Below, in pieces: positions 53,790-62,922 of a DNA stretch of 64,000 nt (its first letter is position 1; each line of letters opens with the position of its first letter). The notes under the pieces were generated by a model that was given only the letters and a program-made list of their open reading frames with translations, was not told the DNA's origin and searched no databases. This DNA is from Desulfovibrionaceae bacterium. GTDB lineage: Bacteria; Desulfobacterota; Desulfovibrionia; Desulfovibrionales; Desulfovibrionaceae. A program made the translations under genes and the position numbers. The stretch spans positions 1-64,000 of the forward strand of contig WRIL01000005.1 in NCBI GenBank assembly GCA_009782775.1, given 5' to 3'.

Positions 53790-54869
53790 TTAACGCAGCT
53801 TGATGGTGGACAGGGCGGCCAGCCCGAAAATTATGGAAATAATCCAGAATCTTATAACTACCTTGGTCTCCGGGATGCCCTTCATCTGGAAATGATGGTG
53901 CAAAGGGGCCATTTTGAAAATGCGCCTGCCCTTGCTCATTTTGAAGTAGCCCACCTGCATGATCACGGACAGGGTTTCAATGACGAAGAGCCCGCCCATG
54001 ATCACCAGCACCAGTTCTTGTTTGCAGAGCACGGCCATGAAGCCCAGGCTGGCGCCCAAGGGGAGGGATCCGGCATCGCCCAGGAAAATCTGGGCCGGCG
54101 GACTGTTGAACCAGAGGAAGGCCATGGAGGCCCCCACCAAGGCCCCGCAGAAAACGGTGACTTCACCCACTCCCGGCACATATCCAACTTGCAGGTAGTT
54201 GGAAAAATTGATGTTGCCGGCGATATACAAAAAGATGGCCAGGCAGAGGCAGGCGATGATCGTGGGACCGATGGCCAGAGAGTCCATCCCGTCTGTAAGA
54301 TTTACGCCGTTGCTGGATCCGACCATGACGATCACGGCGAAGAGCATATAAAACCAGCCCAGGTCCGGGGTCAGGTTTTTGAAAAAGGGAAAGACCAGAA
54401 TGGTGGAAAAGGCCGGCAGATGCATGAACAGAGTCATGACCAGTAGAGCGGCGGCGCATTGCCCCAGGAGTTTTTGCCGGGCGCTGAGTCCTCCGCCGTT
54501 ATTCTTGCGCTTGATCTTGAGCCAGTCATCGACCAGACCCACCAGCCCGAAACCCATAAAGACCAGCATGCACAGCCAGACATACGGATTGCCCAGGTTT
54601 CCCCATAAAAGCACACTGATCATCAGGCTGGCGAAAATCCCCAGCCCGCCCATGGTGGGGGTTCCGGCCTTGCCCTTGTGTTCGATGATTTCAGGCAGGA
54701 TGTACTGGCCGTATTTGAGGCGCTGGAGCCGCGTGATGAGCATGGGGAAAATCAGCACCCCGGCAAGGAAGGCGGTGAGCAACCCCCAGACCGTACGGAA
54801 GGTGATGTAGCGCAGCACGTTGAAGGTGATGTGTTCCGCGCCAAACAGGGTGTACAGGTAATAAAACAT
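53790..54869 (-). CDS. mraY: Phospho-MurNAc-pentapeptide translocase
   Basis: Makes lipid I by joining UDP-MurNAc-pentapeptide to undecaprenyl phosphate. The 359-aa membrane protein has ten predicted helices and cytoplasmic catalytic loops: GTPTMGGL, GLVDDWLKIKRKNNGG (aspartate pair), NLTDGMDSLA, and the histidine-rich APLHHHFQMKG near the end. It lies 9 nt after murF and 9 nt before murD. Confidence 0.97.
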   Translation of the reverse strand: MFYYLYTLFGAEHITFNVLRYITFRTVWGLLTAFLAGVLIFPMLITRLQRLKYGQYILPEIIEHKGKAGTPTMGGLGIFASLMISVLLWGNLGNPYVWLCMLVFMGFGLVGLVDDWLKIKRKNNGGGLSARQKLLGQCAAALLVMTLFMHLPAFSTILVFPFFKNLTPDLGWFYMLFAVIVMVGSSNGVNLTDGMDSLAIGPTIIACLCLAIFLYIAGNINFSNYLQVGYVPGVGEVTVFCGALVGASMAFLWFNSPPAQIFLGDAGSLPLGASLGFMAVLCKQELVLVIMGGLFVIETLSVIMQVGYFKMSKGRRIFKMAPLHHHFQMKGIPETKVVIRFWIISIIFGLAALSTIKLR

Positions 54870-54878
54870 GCCGCCGCC

Positions 54879-56318
54879 CTATGCGCTTGAAGCGCTGAAA
54901 TACCGTTCGCGGAACAGCTCCGCCAGAAGTTCCAGCCGGTTGCCCCTGGAGGCCTTGAACAGGACCACTCCCCTGGGCGTTTCCGTCCGCCCTTGCTCCA
55001 GGTGGGAGCGCAGGGCCGGCATAGCGGCCTGAAAATCTTCCAGTCCCTTCAGGGGGGTGAAGGTGCCCTGGAACAATCCCTGGCGCAGTCCTTCGCGCAC
55101 CGCTTCAGTCTGGCCTCCTTGCCAGTAAATAAGCCGGGAGCCGCTTTCGGCCATGAGCCGTCCCAGGCGTTGATGTTCCGCCGGGCTATCTTCCCCCAGT
55201 TCCAGGAGTTCTCCCAGGACCAACACCAGGGGGCCGCCGGTTTCCGCGGCCATTTCCGTGGCGTTTTCCAGCACGCGGGCCACGGAGAGAGGATTGGCAT
55301 TGTAGCTGTCGTCCACCAGGATGAGCCGGCCATTGGACGCGCAGTTAAAGCGCTGCGCCGGGGGTTCGAGTCCGGCCAGGCCGGAGCGGATCTCTTCCGC
55401 TCCAAGGCCGAGAAGATGTGCGGCGCCGGCCACGGCCGCCACATTTTCCGCCCCGTAGTTTCCGCGGAAGGGGGCCGGGGTTTCAAAAGTTATTTCTTCC
55501 AGGCGCGCCAGGTAGCGGCCATGCTGCGCTCCAGAGGCTCCCAGGTAGGCGGCGGAGTAATGCGCCGCTTTTCCGGCGGAAAATAGAAAAAGGTCTTCCC
55601 CGCGCAGGGCGCGGCTTTCCTGGAGCAGATCCGGGTAATCGGCGCTGACCAGGGCGCGGCCGTTCGGGCGCAGGTAGGCGAGCAGGCGGGCCTTGTGCCA
55701 GGCCACTCCCTTGTCCTTGAGCCCTTCAAGGTGACCGGGGCCGGCATTGAGCAGCAGAGCCAGGTCAGGTTTAAGCGTCTGTCCCAGGTAATCCATGTCT
55801 CCGTCTTCGCTGATCCCGGCCTCCATGACCCAGAAATGCGCTTCGCTGGAGGCGTTGAGCATACTGACCGGCAGCCCCAGGCGGCTGTTCATGTTCATAA
55901 AGGTGCGGGAAGTGGGACCGCGTCCGGCCAGCACGGCGGCCAGGGCTTCTTTTACCGAGGTCTTGCCGGCGCTGCCGGTGATCCCGATGACCTGGCCCCG
56001 GAAATTTTCCCGGTAGGCGGAGGCCAGCCGGGCCAGGGCCAGTCCGCTGTCCGCCGCGCCCAATACAGGCAGGGGCGGGGTCTTGTTTCCGAAGGGGTTT
56101 TTCTCGGCCAGAATGGCCAGGGCGCCCTGTGCGACGGCCGCGTCGGCAAAATCATGTCCGTCATTATGTTGGCCCCTGAGACAGACGAAGAGACTGCCCT
56201 GTCCCGCTTGGCGGCTGTCAAGAACCACCTTGGCGGGGGTTTCCCCTGCCAGGTTTTCCGGCAGATAGGTCTCAGGATGGGGGCCGAGCAGGGCGGCCAT
56301 GGAGTGCAGGCTCAGCAT
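54879..56318 (-). CDS. murF: UDP-MurNAc-tripeptide--D-Ala-D-Ala ligase
   Basis: Adds D-Ala-D-Ala to complete the pentapeptide. The 479-aa ligase has the P-loop GITGSAGKTSVKEALA, the NMNSRLGLP motif, and VDDSYNANPLSV. The N-terminal substrate domain contains VVLDSRQAGQGSLFVCL. It overlaps the murE end by 7 nt. No ddl gene for D-Ala-D-Ala is in this cluster. Confidence 0.96.
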   Translation of the reverse strand: MLSLHSMAALLGPHPETYLPENLAGETPAKVVLDSRQAGQGSLFVCLRGQHNDGHDFADAAVAQGALAILAEKNPFGNKTPPLPVLGAADSGLALARLASAYRENFRGQVIGITGSAGKTSVKEALAAVLAGRGPTSRTFMNMNSRLGLPVSMLNASSEAHFWVMEAGISEDGDMDYLGQTLKPDLALLLNAGPGHLEGLKDKGVAWHKARLLAYLRPNGRALVSADYPDLLQESRALRGEDLFLFSAGKAAHYSAAYLGASGAQHGRYLARLEEITFETPAPFRGNYGAENVAAVAGAAHLLGLGAEEIRSGLAGLEPPAQRFNCASNGRLILVDDSYNANPLSVARVLENATEMAAETGGPLVLVLGELLELGEDSPAEHQRLGRLMAESGSRLIYWQGGQTEAVREGLRQGLFQGTFTPLKGLEDFQAAMPALRSHLEQGRTETPRGVVLFKASRGNRLELLAELFRERYFSASSA

Positions 56319-57844
56319 GGGCCGGCTTCCGCCTCGCCCAGGAGTTTGCGTAAAATCTCCTGATCGCTGTAAGGGATCTTTTTTTCTCCGAGGATCATGT
56401 AGTCTTCATGACCTTTTCCGGCGACCAGGACGGCATCGCCGTGCCTCGCCAGTTCCAGCGCCAGGGCCGTGGCTTCCCGGCGGTCTTCCCGGATATGGCG
56501 TTCCGCCGGCCCATCCATGCCGGGCAGCACATCCCGGATAATTGCCAGAGGTTCCTCCAGGCGAGGGTTATCCGAGGTCAGCACCGCCACCTCGGCCATC
56601 CTGGAAACCACCCGGCCCATGAGCGGGCGCTTCCCCCGATCCCGGTTGCCGCCGCAGCCGAATACGGCGATGAGGCGCCTGAAGCCGGCCTCGCGTAGCG
56701 CTCCCAGGGCCTTTTCCAGGGCGTCCGGGGTATGGGCGTAATCCACAAAAACGTGCAAACCCCGGCGGTTGGCGATGCGCTCCAGGCGTCCAGGGGCCCC
56801 GGTGAAGCCTTCCAGAGCGCCAAGGTCTTCTGGTTCCAGGCCTAGGGCCAGAGCCAGGGCCTCTACCCCCAGCAGATTCATGGCGTTGAAACGTCCGACC
56901 AACGGAGAGGCTATTTCCCAGAACTGCCCGTGAAAATTGTGCTTCAGGCGCAGACCTTCCGGGCCAAAGGAGAGGATTTCGCCCTGCAAATGACGCTTAA
57001 CGTTTTGCTTGCCTAGGCCGTAGGCGATGGTCAGGCCGGGCAGCCCGGCGCATTCGTCCAGGAGGCGGCGGCCGTGGGCGTCATCGCCATTGACGGCCCG
57101 GGCTTTGTCCCGCGCCGGTGTCCCACCCTCTTCCGGACCCAGGAACAAGGAGGCCTTGCAGCGGTAGTATTTTTCCGTATCCTGGTGGAAATCCAGGTGA
57201 TCCTGCGTGAGATTGGTCCATAGCGCCCCGTCGAAATTCAGCCCGGCCACCCGTTTTTGGGCCAGGGCATGGGAAGATACCTCCATGATCGCCGTGTCGG
57301 TTCCAACCTCGCGCATTTCGTGGATCATGGAATGCAGTTCAAGGCAGCCGGGGGTGGTCAGGCACGAAGGTCTCCTGACGCCGGGCCATCGGTAGTTGAT
57401 TGTCCCTATTACGCCGACTTTGTGTCCGTGGGCGTTCAGGAGCTGTTCCAACATATAAGTGCAACTGGTTTTGCCATTGGTCCCGGTGACTCCGCACAGG
57501 CGGGGAGAAGGCCCGGCGGTTGCGAAACAGGTTCCGGCCAGATCCCCCAGAGCGGCGCGGCAGTCCTCAACCTGCACCAGCGTCGGCCTGGGAGCATTCC
57601 CGGCCAGTTCCGCGAGCCGCGCTTCCAGTTCCGTTTTTTGAGAAGCGGCATACACCAGATATTCGGCGCCGCCGGCCAGGGCTTCCCGGAGATAATCCAA
57701 CCCTCCCTGCCCGCCGGGTTGGGGCGGTGGCATAAGGATGAAGCTGTCTCCAGGCCGCACCTGTCCGGAATGGGTTCTGGGACAGGTCTTTTTTTGCGCG
57801 ACGAATTCCAGGAGGGCGCTGAAGGGAAGGGTCGCTTTTTTCAC
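56312..57844 (-). CDS. murE: UDP-MurNAc-L-Ala-D-Glu--diaminopimelate ligase
   Basis: Adds the third residue of the stem peptide. The 510-aa ligase has the P-loop GVTGTNGKTSCTY, HALAQKRV, and FVDYAHTPDALEKALG. The specificity loop reads SDNPRLEEPLAI, of the DNPR type that recognises meso-diaminopimelate. GTG 57844 overlaps the ftsI stop (GTGA) with GGAGG 10 nt upstream; the open frame extends to 57892 without a better start. Confidence 0.95.
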   Translation of the reverse strand: MKKATLPFSALLEFVAQKKTCPRTHSGQVRPGDSFILMPPPQPGGQGGLDYLREALAGGAEYLVYAASQKTELEARLAELAGNAPRPTLVQVEDCRAALGDLAGTCFATAGPSPRLCGVTGTNGKTSCTYMLEQLLNAHGHKVGVIGTINYRWPGVRRPSCLTTPGCLELHSMIHEMREVGTDTAIMEVSSHALAQKRVAGLNFDGALWTNLTQDHLDFHQDTEKYYRCKASLFLGPEEGGTPARDKARAVNGDDAHGRRLLDECAGLPGLTIAYGLGKQNVKRHLQGEILSFGPEGLRLKHNFHGQFWEIASPLVGRFNAMNLLGVEALALALGLEPEDLGALEGFTGAPGRLERIANRRGLHVFVDYAHTPDALEKALGALREAGFRRLIAVFGCGGNRDRGKRPLMGRVVSRMAEVAVLTSDNPRLEEPLAIIRDVLPGMDGPAERHIREDRREATALALELARHGDAVLVAGKGHEDYMILGEKKIPYSDQEILRKLLGEAEAGPC

Positions 57845-59919
57845 AAGGATTTGTCCTCCAGCCATATGACGAAGGGCGCGCCTGTGGGCCAATCCGCGCC
57901 CGGAGGAGGAGATTGGCGGAACACGTTGCTCCCTTGCCCATGGATCAGCGGCACGATTTTTTTGATGGAGAGAATGCCGGCAGCCTCGTGCAGGCCTAGA
58001 CCGCGCATGTCCGGCACGGTTTGCAGGGCCGTGATATTCTGGAATCCGCGTTCGCCCAGCCGCCCCCTGGCCAAGTCGCCGGAGTCGGTCGCGACTTCGT
58101 CATCGGAGAAATATAAATTGTTTTTCAGCCGGGCGTCTTCTTTGGCCTTTTTCCGGGTATAGGCAGCCAGATCAACGGGCGGGGCGGCACGCGCGTAATC
58201 CGGACCGGGGTCGGGCAGACGTCCCAGGTAGGTCAGGGTGTCCTCCAGGACGCTTTTGAACACCGGAACGGCCGCGGTGGCGCCGAACTTGTTCTTCTGC
58301 GGGTCCACCAGGACAACCAGGATCAATAGTTCAGGCTTTTCCGCCGGGGCCATGCCCGCAAAAGAGGCCGCGCGCTGTTCTCCATAAACTCCGTCTTCCG
58401 CCAACTGAGAGGTGCCGGTTTTGCCGAGCACCCTGACCCAGGGCATACGGGCCGCCCGTCCTCCTCCGTCTTCGTCGCTGACCACCATCTCCATGATGGA
58501 GAGCACCGTCTCAGCGGTTTCAGCGGAAAAAATGCGCTCTTCCGGATCCTCTTTCTGCAGTCCTTTATTCATTATCAGGCGCAGGGTTTTATTTACGCCC
58601 TGGTTGGCGAGACAGAAGTAAGCCTGACCCATTTGCAGCAGGGTGGCGGAAAAGCCCTGTCCGAAGCCGGCCGCGGCCAGATCCAGCTCGCTCCATTTGG
58701 CGGGAGGCCGTAGAATGCCGGGGTTTTCGCCGCTCAAGGGCAGGGAGCTTTTTCGTCCGAAGCCCATTTTGTTAAGGTAGGCGTGGTATTTTTTCGCCCC
58801 CAGGAGCAGGGCGGTTTTCCCCATGGCTATGTTGCTGGAATACTTCATGGCCTCCACCAGCGTAACCGTATCTCGGGGCCGGGTATCGGTGATGGTTTTA
58901 TTACGTACGGTCCATTTTCCGTTTTCGGCGTCAAAGACGGTTTGTGTCGAAATTTGGCCTTCTTCCAGGGCGGCCGCCAGCAGGAAGGGCTTGACGGTGG
59001 AGCCGAATTCAACCGCATCCAGGGCGATGCGGTTACGTCTGTCGATTTGGGAATAGCGACCGTACATGTTGGGGTTGATCAGCGGCGCCTGGGCCCAGGC
59101 CAGGATTTCTCCGCTGGGGATATGGATGACCAGGGTTCCGCCCCACTGGGCCTCATTTTCCCGCACCGCCTCGGCCAGAGCTTGTTCCGCGTAATGTTGC
59201 ACCGTGGAGTCAATGGTCAGGTGCAAATCCTGTCCGTCCAGGCTTCGAAGCTGTTTGAGCTTTTCGTCGCTGTGGTAGAAGCGCCGTTTTCCCGAAGCGT
59301 TGGTCTGCACCTTGAGCACGGCGCTCTTGCCGGCCAGCCAATTTTCAAAGACCAGCTCCAGCCCTTCCCGGCCTACGGAATCCATGCCGGCGAAGCCCAA
59401 AAGCTGGGCGGCCTGCTGGTTATTTTGGTAAATGCGGGCCTGCTGGTTAAAGAGGAGCAAACCTGCCGGCATCTGGGATTCCTGGAGGATCTTGGCCTGG
59501 GCATAGGGCAGGTTGCGGGCCAGTTCGATGTACTTTTTGCCGGAATTTATTTGCGGCAGCATGTTTTTTTCAGGCATGTCCATGGTGTGTTCCAGGAAGG
59601 CGGCCACCGTCTGGCTGTCTTTGACATACAGTGGCTGAAGGGCGAGGGAATACCCGCCGACGCTGGAAGAAAGGGCGACCCCGTTGCGGTCCACGATGGA
59701 GCCGCGCCGGCCGGTATGTCTTTCAGAGACAAAGTTCTGGTTCTCCGCCATGGCTTCCAGGTTATAGCCGCGAATTTTGGGATTATCCCGTCCCTGGTTG
59801 ATCTGCAGGTCATAAAAATTAAGCCAGATGTGCCCCAGGAAGATAACCAGGGCACAGGCTATGAAGAGCATGGGGATAATTCCCTGGCGGCGGAGGTTGT
59901 CTGCTTTCCCTTTTTTCAT
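57841..59919 (-). CDS. ftsI: Septal peptidoglycan transpeptidase (FtsI/PBP3) with PASTA domain
   Basis: Cross-links septal peptidoglycan with FtsW. The 692-aa class B penicillin-binding protein has one N-terminal membrane helix (about 16-36), a pedestal domain (RRGSIVDRNGVALS), and the active site: STVK serine, SSN, and KTGTS. Residues about 635-692 form a single PASTA-like domain (TVPDMRGLGLHEAAGIL), more common in Gram-positive and deltaproteobacterial enzymes than in enterics. It starts 17 nt after ftsL. Confidence 0.96.
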   Translation of the reverse strand: MKKGKADNLRRQGIIPMLFIACALVIFLGHIWLNFYDLQINQGRDNPKIRGYNLEAMAENQNFVSERHTGRRGSIVDRNGVALSSSVGGYSLALQPLYVKDSQTVAAFLEHTMDMPEKNMLPQINSGKKYIELARNLPYAQAKILQESQMPAGLLLFNQQARIYQNNQQAAQLLGFAGMDSVGREGLELVFENWLAGKSAVLKVQTNASGKRRFYHSDEKLKQLRSLDGQDLHLTIDSTVQHYAEQALAEAVRENEAQWGGTLVIHIPSGEILAWAQAPLINPNMYGRYSQIDRRNRIALDAVEFGSTVKPFLLAAALEEGQISTQTVFDAENGKWTVRNKTITDTRPRDTVTLVEAMKYSSNIAMGKTALLLGAKKYHAYLNKMGFGRKSSLPLSGENPGILRPPAKWSELDLAAAGFGQGFSATLLQMGQAYFCLANQGVNKTLRLIMNKGLQKEDPEERIFSAETAETVLSIMEMVVSDEDGGGRAARMPWVRVLGKTGTSQLAEDGVYGEQRAASFAGMAPAEKPELLILVVLVDPQKNKFGATAAVPVFKSVLEDTLTYLGRLPDPGPDYARAAPPVDLAAYTRKKAKEDARLKNNLYFSDDEVATDSGDLARGRLGERGFQNITALQTVPDMRGLGLHEAAGILSIKKIVPLIHGQGSNVFRQSPPPGADWPTGAPFVIWLEDKSL

Positions 59920-59936
59920 TGGATCTTACCGTTTTC

Positions 59937-60251
59937 TTATTGATCCAGGTGGCGGACCTGTCCCGGCCTGGGCTTGGCCAGATCCAGGTTTAGTTCGCGG
60001 ATTTTTTTCTCCAGAGAGGCCTGGTTGCTGAGCACATCCCGCTCCGCCTCCAGCTGGCCTGCCAAATCATAAAGTTTGCGGTGTTCCAGGCTGGCCTCGC
60101 GGATGGCCTTGCTCAAGGTGACGTATGGCATGGAATGCACCCAGACTATGGCCAGGCATAGTCCGAGGTTCAGCAGCAGGGAAAGCGTCAGAAAGCAGTT
60201 TTCCAGGAAGTTCCCGGTGGATGGCGGGGAGAGTTGTTCTGTCTTGTTCAT
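59937..60251 (-). CDS. ftsL: FtsL-like bitopic division protein
   Basis: A 104-aa bitopic protein in the usual ftsL position between rsmH and ftsI. It has a short cytoplasmic N-terminus, a membrane helix (CFLTLSLLLNLGLCLAIVWV), and a periplasmic coiled coil (LEHRKLYDLAGQLEAERDVLSNQASLEKKIREL). It would form the FtsQLB complex. ATG 60251 is preferred; a TTG at 60263 is possible. Sequence conservation is low in this family, so the call rests on position and topology. Confidence 0.82.
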   Translation of the reverse strand: MNKTEQLSPPSTGNFLENCFLTLSLLLNLGLCLAIVWVHSMPYVTLSKAIREASLEHRKLYDLAGQLEAERDVLSNQASLEKKIRELNLDLAKPRPGQVRHLDQ

Positions 60252-60336
60252 ATATATTGCCAATCTCCGAGTCAGTTCTATCCCGGCCTCTTTCCGGGCT
60301 CTGCCTGACGGCCTGTGGCCGCGTATTTTTCACATC

Positions 60337-61266
60337 TTATGACGCCTGTTCCCCAAGACGTTCGGCTACGCGCAACTTTCCGCTACGCGCGCGGGGGTTG
60401 GCGGAGCATTCCTCCGGGGAGGGAGACAGCGCTTTTTGGGTGACTAGGCGTAGGGCCGCTTGTCCGTGTGGAACAGGGGCGGCCTGGTTCCGGAAAAAAT
60501 GTTTGACCAGGCGGTCTTCCAGGGAATGAAAGCTGATCACCGCCAGCCGTCCGCCGGGGTTCAGCCGGGGAATAATGCGTTCCAGAAAGAGGCCGAGCTG
60601 CCCGATCTCATCGTTGACCGCCAGCCTCAGAGCCTGGAAGGTTTTGGTGGCCGGGTGGTTTCTGGCCGTGGCCCGCCGGCGGGGCGGGTAGGCTTCTTCC
60701 ACCAGGCGGGAGAGTTCCAGGGTGCGAGTTAGGGGGCGGGCGGCGCGGGCGCGGGTGACGGCGCGGGCGATGCGCCGGGCTATGGGTTCTTCGCCGTATT
60801 TTTCCAGAATCGCGCTCAAATCAGTCTCTCCCAGGCTGTTGATCAGATCCGCCGCGCTCCGTCCTTTTTGCTGGTCCAGGCGCATATCCAGCGGCCCGTC
60901 ACGCAGAAAACTGAAGCCTCTTTCCGGGCTGTCCAGTTGCAAGGAACTCACTCCCGCATCCAGGATGACCCCATCAACCTTTTCCCAGCCCAGGCCGTCC
61001 AGGGCCGTTGCAAAATCCGCGAAGGCGCAATGCCTGATCTGCACGGCGGAGGCAAATTCCTTCAATTTATCTCCGGCCAGGGCCAGGGCTTCCAGATCAC
61101 GGTCCAGACCGAGCAGTTGCGCTCCCGGCCCGGCGGAGCGCAGTATGTGCGCGGCATGTCCGCCCAGCCCCAGAGTCGCGTCCAGATAGCGCCCCCCCGG
61201 CCTTGGCCGGAGGGCTTCCAGCACTTCGCTCAGCATCACCGGCACATGGGCTGGCGTCTGGGGCAT
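60337..61266 (-). CDS. rsmH: 16S rRNA (cytosine-1402-N4)-methyltransferase
   Basis: Methylates N4 of C1402 of 16S rRNA in the P site. The 309-aa protein has the SAM loop YLDATLGLGGHAAHIL, LDAGVSSLQLDSPERGFSF, LRLAVNDEIGQL and ISFHSLEDRLVKHFF. Its ATG overlaps the mraZ stop (TGATG), as usual in mraZ-rsmH operons. Confidence 0.97.
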   Translation of the reverse strand: MPQTPAHVPVMLSEVLEALRPRPGGRYLDATLGLGGHAAHILRSAGPGAQLLGLDRDLEALALAGDKLKEFASAVQIRHCAFADFATALDGLGWEKVDGVILDAGVSSLQLDSPERGFSFLRDGPLDMRLDQQKGRSAADLINSLGETDLSAILEKYGEEPIARRIARAVTRARAARPLTRTLELSRLVEEAYPPRRRATARNHPATKTFQALRLAVNDEIGQLGLFLERIIPRLNPGGRLAVISFHSLEDRLVKHFFRNQAAPVPHGQAALRLVTQKALSPSPEECSANPRARSGKLRVAERLGEQAS

Positions 61267-61721
61267 CAGAAAATCAGTCCCACACCTTCCGGCAGTTCGC
61301 TGGAGATGTCCGAATAGTCCTGGCGCAGGACGTTTTCTTCAAATCTTTGCGGTAGCCATAATTCAAAGCGTTCGCTATTGCCCACCAGGTAGGCTTCGTC
61401 CGCGATGCCGGCATAACCGAGCTGATCCTGGTTCAGGCGGATGCGTCCCTGGGAGTCCGGGGCTCCGACAGTCGCGCCGCTCATCACTAGACGCTTGAAT
61501 TTTCTAAGCTTTTCCGATGGATTTTTTATGGCTTGTAGTTTATTTTCAAATTCGAGCCACAGCGGCAGAGGAATGCCAACCACGCAATCGTCATAGGTTG
61601 TCAGGGCCAGTTTTCCGTCTTCGGATTTGGCCAGGTGAGTAAGGGCTTCACGGTACTCCGGCGGGAGCATGATCCGGCCTTGGTTGTCTACGTTGCGGGG
61701 TATTCTTCCTCTAAAACTCAT
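61266..61721 (-). CDS. mraZ: Transcriptional regulator MraZ
   Basis: A 151-aa AbrB-like double swapped-hairpin regulator of the dcw cluster. Both hairpin halves show the hallmark: NVDNQGRIMLPPEYRE and APDSQGRIRLNQDQLGYAG. MraZ binds short direct repeats upstream of its own gene; four such 10-nt steps are seen here. It is the first gene of the cluster. Confidence 0.96.
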   Translation of the reverse strand: MSFRGRIPRNVDNQGRIMLPPEYREALTHLAKSEDGKLALTTYDDCVVGIPLPLWLEFENKLQAIKNPSEKLRKFKRLVMSGATVGAPDSQGRIRLNQDQLGYAGIADEAYLVGNSERFELWLPQRFEENVLRQDYSDISSELPEGVGLIF

Positions 61722-61740
61722 GGCTGCGCTTCCGTGAGGG

Positions 61741-61780
61741 AATTTTTACCTTTTTTTACCTAAAATATCCTGCTTTTCCC
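61741..61780 (-). promoter_or_regulatory. Candidate MraZ operator: four tandem 10-nt repeats
   Basis: On the minus strand the 40 nt read GGGAAAAGCA, GGATATTTTA, GGTAAAAAAA, GGTAAAAATT: each step begins with GG followed by an A-rich stretch, at exact 10-nt spacing, 20 nt before mraZ ATG. Known MraZ boxes are G-rich direct repeats at 10-nt intervals. Confidence 0.6.
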
Positions 61781-61908
61781 TTAACAACTTTTTGTCAGGG
61801 ATGGCAAGATAAAAATTTATTTTTTTATGAGCCTGGGAAAATTTTGTAGCGCGGGTCTGAGGGGCGCGCCGGAAGGGCTTGGAAAATCTACGGATGGGAA
61901 AGTTTTAG

Positions 61909-62619
61909 ATGGTCATGTATAACGAACTGCTCTGGCTGGGCTTCGCTCTCTTCGATCTTGCGGTCACGGTGCTGGTTTACAGGTATTTCGGCAAACCTGG
62001 CCTGTACGCCCTGGTGTCCTTCAACCTGATCCTCTGCAACATCCAGGTGCTCAAGACCGTCACCCTGTTCGGCCTGACCACCACCCTGGGCAATATCCTG
62101 TATGTCAGCGTGTTTCTGGCCTCCAACATCCTGAATGAATTCCACGGTAAGGAGGCGGCCAAAACCGCCGTGCGCCTGGGTTTTGTCATGCTGATCCTGA
62201 GCACGCTCTACATGCAGGCGGCCCTGGTCTTTAGTCCCGCTCCCGGCGATTTCGCCCAGGTCCATCTGGCGGCGATATTCTCCCTGCTGCCCAGGATCGC
62301 CCTGGCCAGCCTGACCGCCTATGCCTGCTCTCAGGCCTGTGACATCTGGGCTTACCACTACCTGCGCCTGCGCACCAAGGGCCGTTTCCTGTGGTTGCGT
62401 AACGGCGTGGCCACCCTGGTCAGCCAGCTCATCGATTCCGTGGTCTTCTGCCTCCTGGCCTTTTACGCCCTGTATCCGTTCCAGGTGCTGCTGGAGATTC
62501 TCCTGACCACTTTTCTGTTCAAGACCCTGGTGACCTGCCTGGATACCCCCTTCATTTATCTGGCCCGCCGGGCGCACCAGCGGAGACTGGAACAGGGGCT
62601 GGAAAAAGGGCCGGCCTGA
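61909..62619 (+). CDS. yhhQ: Queuosine-precursor transporter (YhhQ/QPTR family)
   Basis: A 236-aa inner-membrane protein with about six helices, of the COG1738 family that imports preQ0/preQ1 for tRNA queuosine. Characteristic segments are GNILYVSVFLASNILNEFHGKEAA and RNGVATLVSQLIDSVVFCLLAF. It has no preQ1-type leader that I can see. It diverges from mraZ over 187 nt that also hold the mraZ operator. Start ATG 61909; the second ATG at 61915 is also possible. Confidence 0.88.
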   Translation: MVMYNELLWLGFALFDLAVTVLVYRYFGKPGLYALVSFNLILCNIQVLKTVTLFGLTTTLGNILYVSVFLASNILNEFHGKEAAKTAVRLGFVMLILSTLYMQAALVFSPAPGDFAQVHLAAIFSLLPRIALASLTAYACSQACDIWAYHYLRLRTKGRFLWLRNGVATLVSQLIDSVVFCLLAFYALYPFQVLLEILLTTFLFKTLVTCLDTPFIYLARRAHQRRLEQGLEKGPA

Positions 62620-62783
62620 CCTTTACGTCCGGTTGGATTGCCCGGCAACGAATCACAAAAAATGCTTTACATCGGATTTGAGTTGGGCTAGAAATACAAT
62701 AAGGCGATGATATGAGGCCGAGCGGGACGGTTTTCATTCCGGCTCTTCGTGGGTATCTCGTAAGTTCATCTGATAATTCAAAT

Positions 62784-62832
62784 TCTGAGTTCATGCCTGG
62801 GTTGCGGAAAATGCGTGGGGAATTGCCCGGCG
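62784..62832 (+). pseudogene. Stray 49-nt fragment of hdrC (first iron-sulfur motif)
   Basis: Positions 62784-62832 are identical to 63062-63110 inside hdrC and encode SSCLGCGKCVGNCPA, the first 4Fe-4S ligand cluster. Here it has no start codon or downstream gene; a stop lies upstream in frame (62761) and the frame ends soon after. Confidence 0.85.
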
Positions 62833-62850
62833 CACGAATCAAAAAAAAAG

Positions 62851-62879
62851 TTTACATCGGATTTGAGTTGGGTTATAAA
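62851..62879 (+). promoter_or_regulatory. Probable sigma-70 promoter for hdrC, active copy
   Basis: TTTACA (62851-62856), 17-nt spacer, TATAAA (62874-62879). The same element in copy A reads TTTACA, 17 nt, TAGAAA (62666-62694), so copy A has lost a consensus -10 base. Confidence 0.55.
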
Positions 62880-62907
62880 TGCCCGTTAAAAGCATAAAAT
62901 AAGGCAA

Positions 62908-62922
62908 TGGCACGAGGCTGGC
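62908..62922 (+). promoter_or_regulatory. Possible sigma-54 promoter for hdrC
   Basis: TGGCACG, AGGC, TGGC: the -24 GG and -12 GC have the right spacing, with one mismatch (TGGC for TTGC). The equivalent site in copy A is not conserved. A transcript would start near 62934, about 63 nt before TTG 62997. Confidence 0.45.

Noticed and set aside
61781-61908. preQ1 riboswitch before the queuosine-precursor transporter
   Set aside because: I looked for the preQ1-I stem and A-rich tail and for other preQ1 patterns, and saw none.
62712-62897. 61-codon frame between yhhQ and hdrC
   Set aside because: It runs across both promoter repeats, out of frame with the hdrC fragment, and has no ribosome-binding site or recognisable domain.
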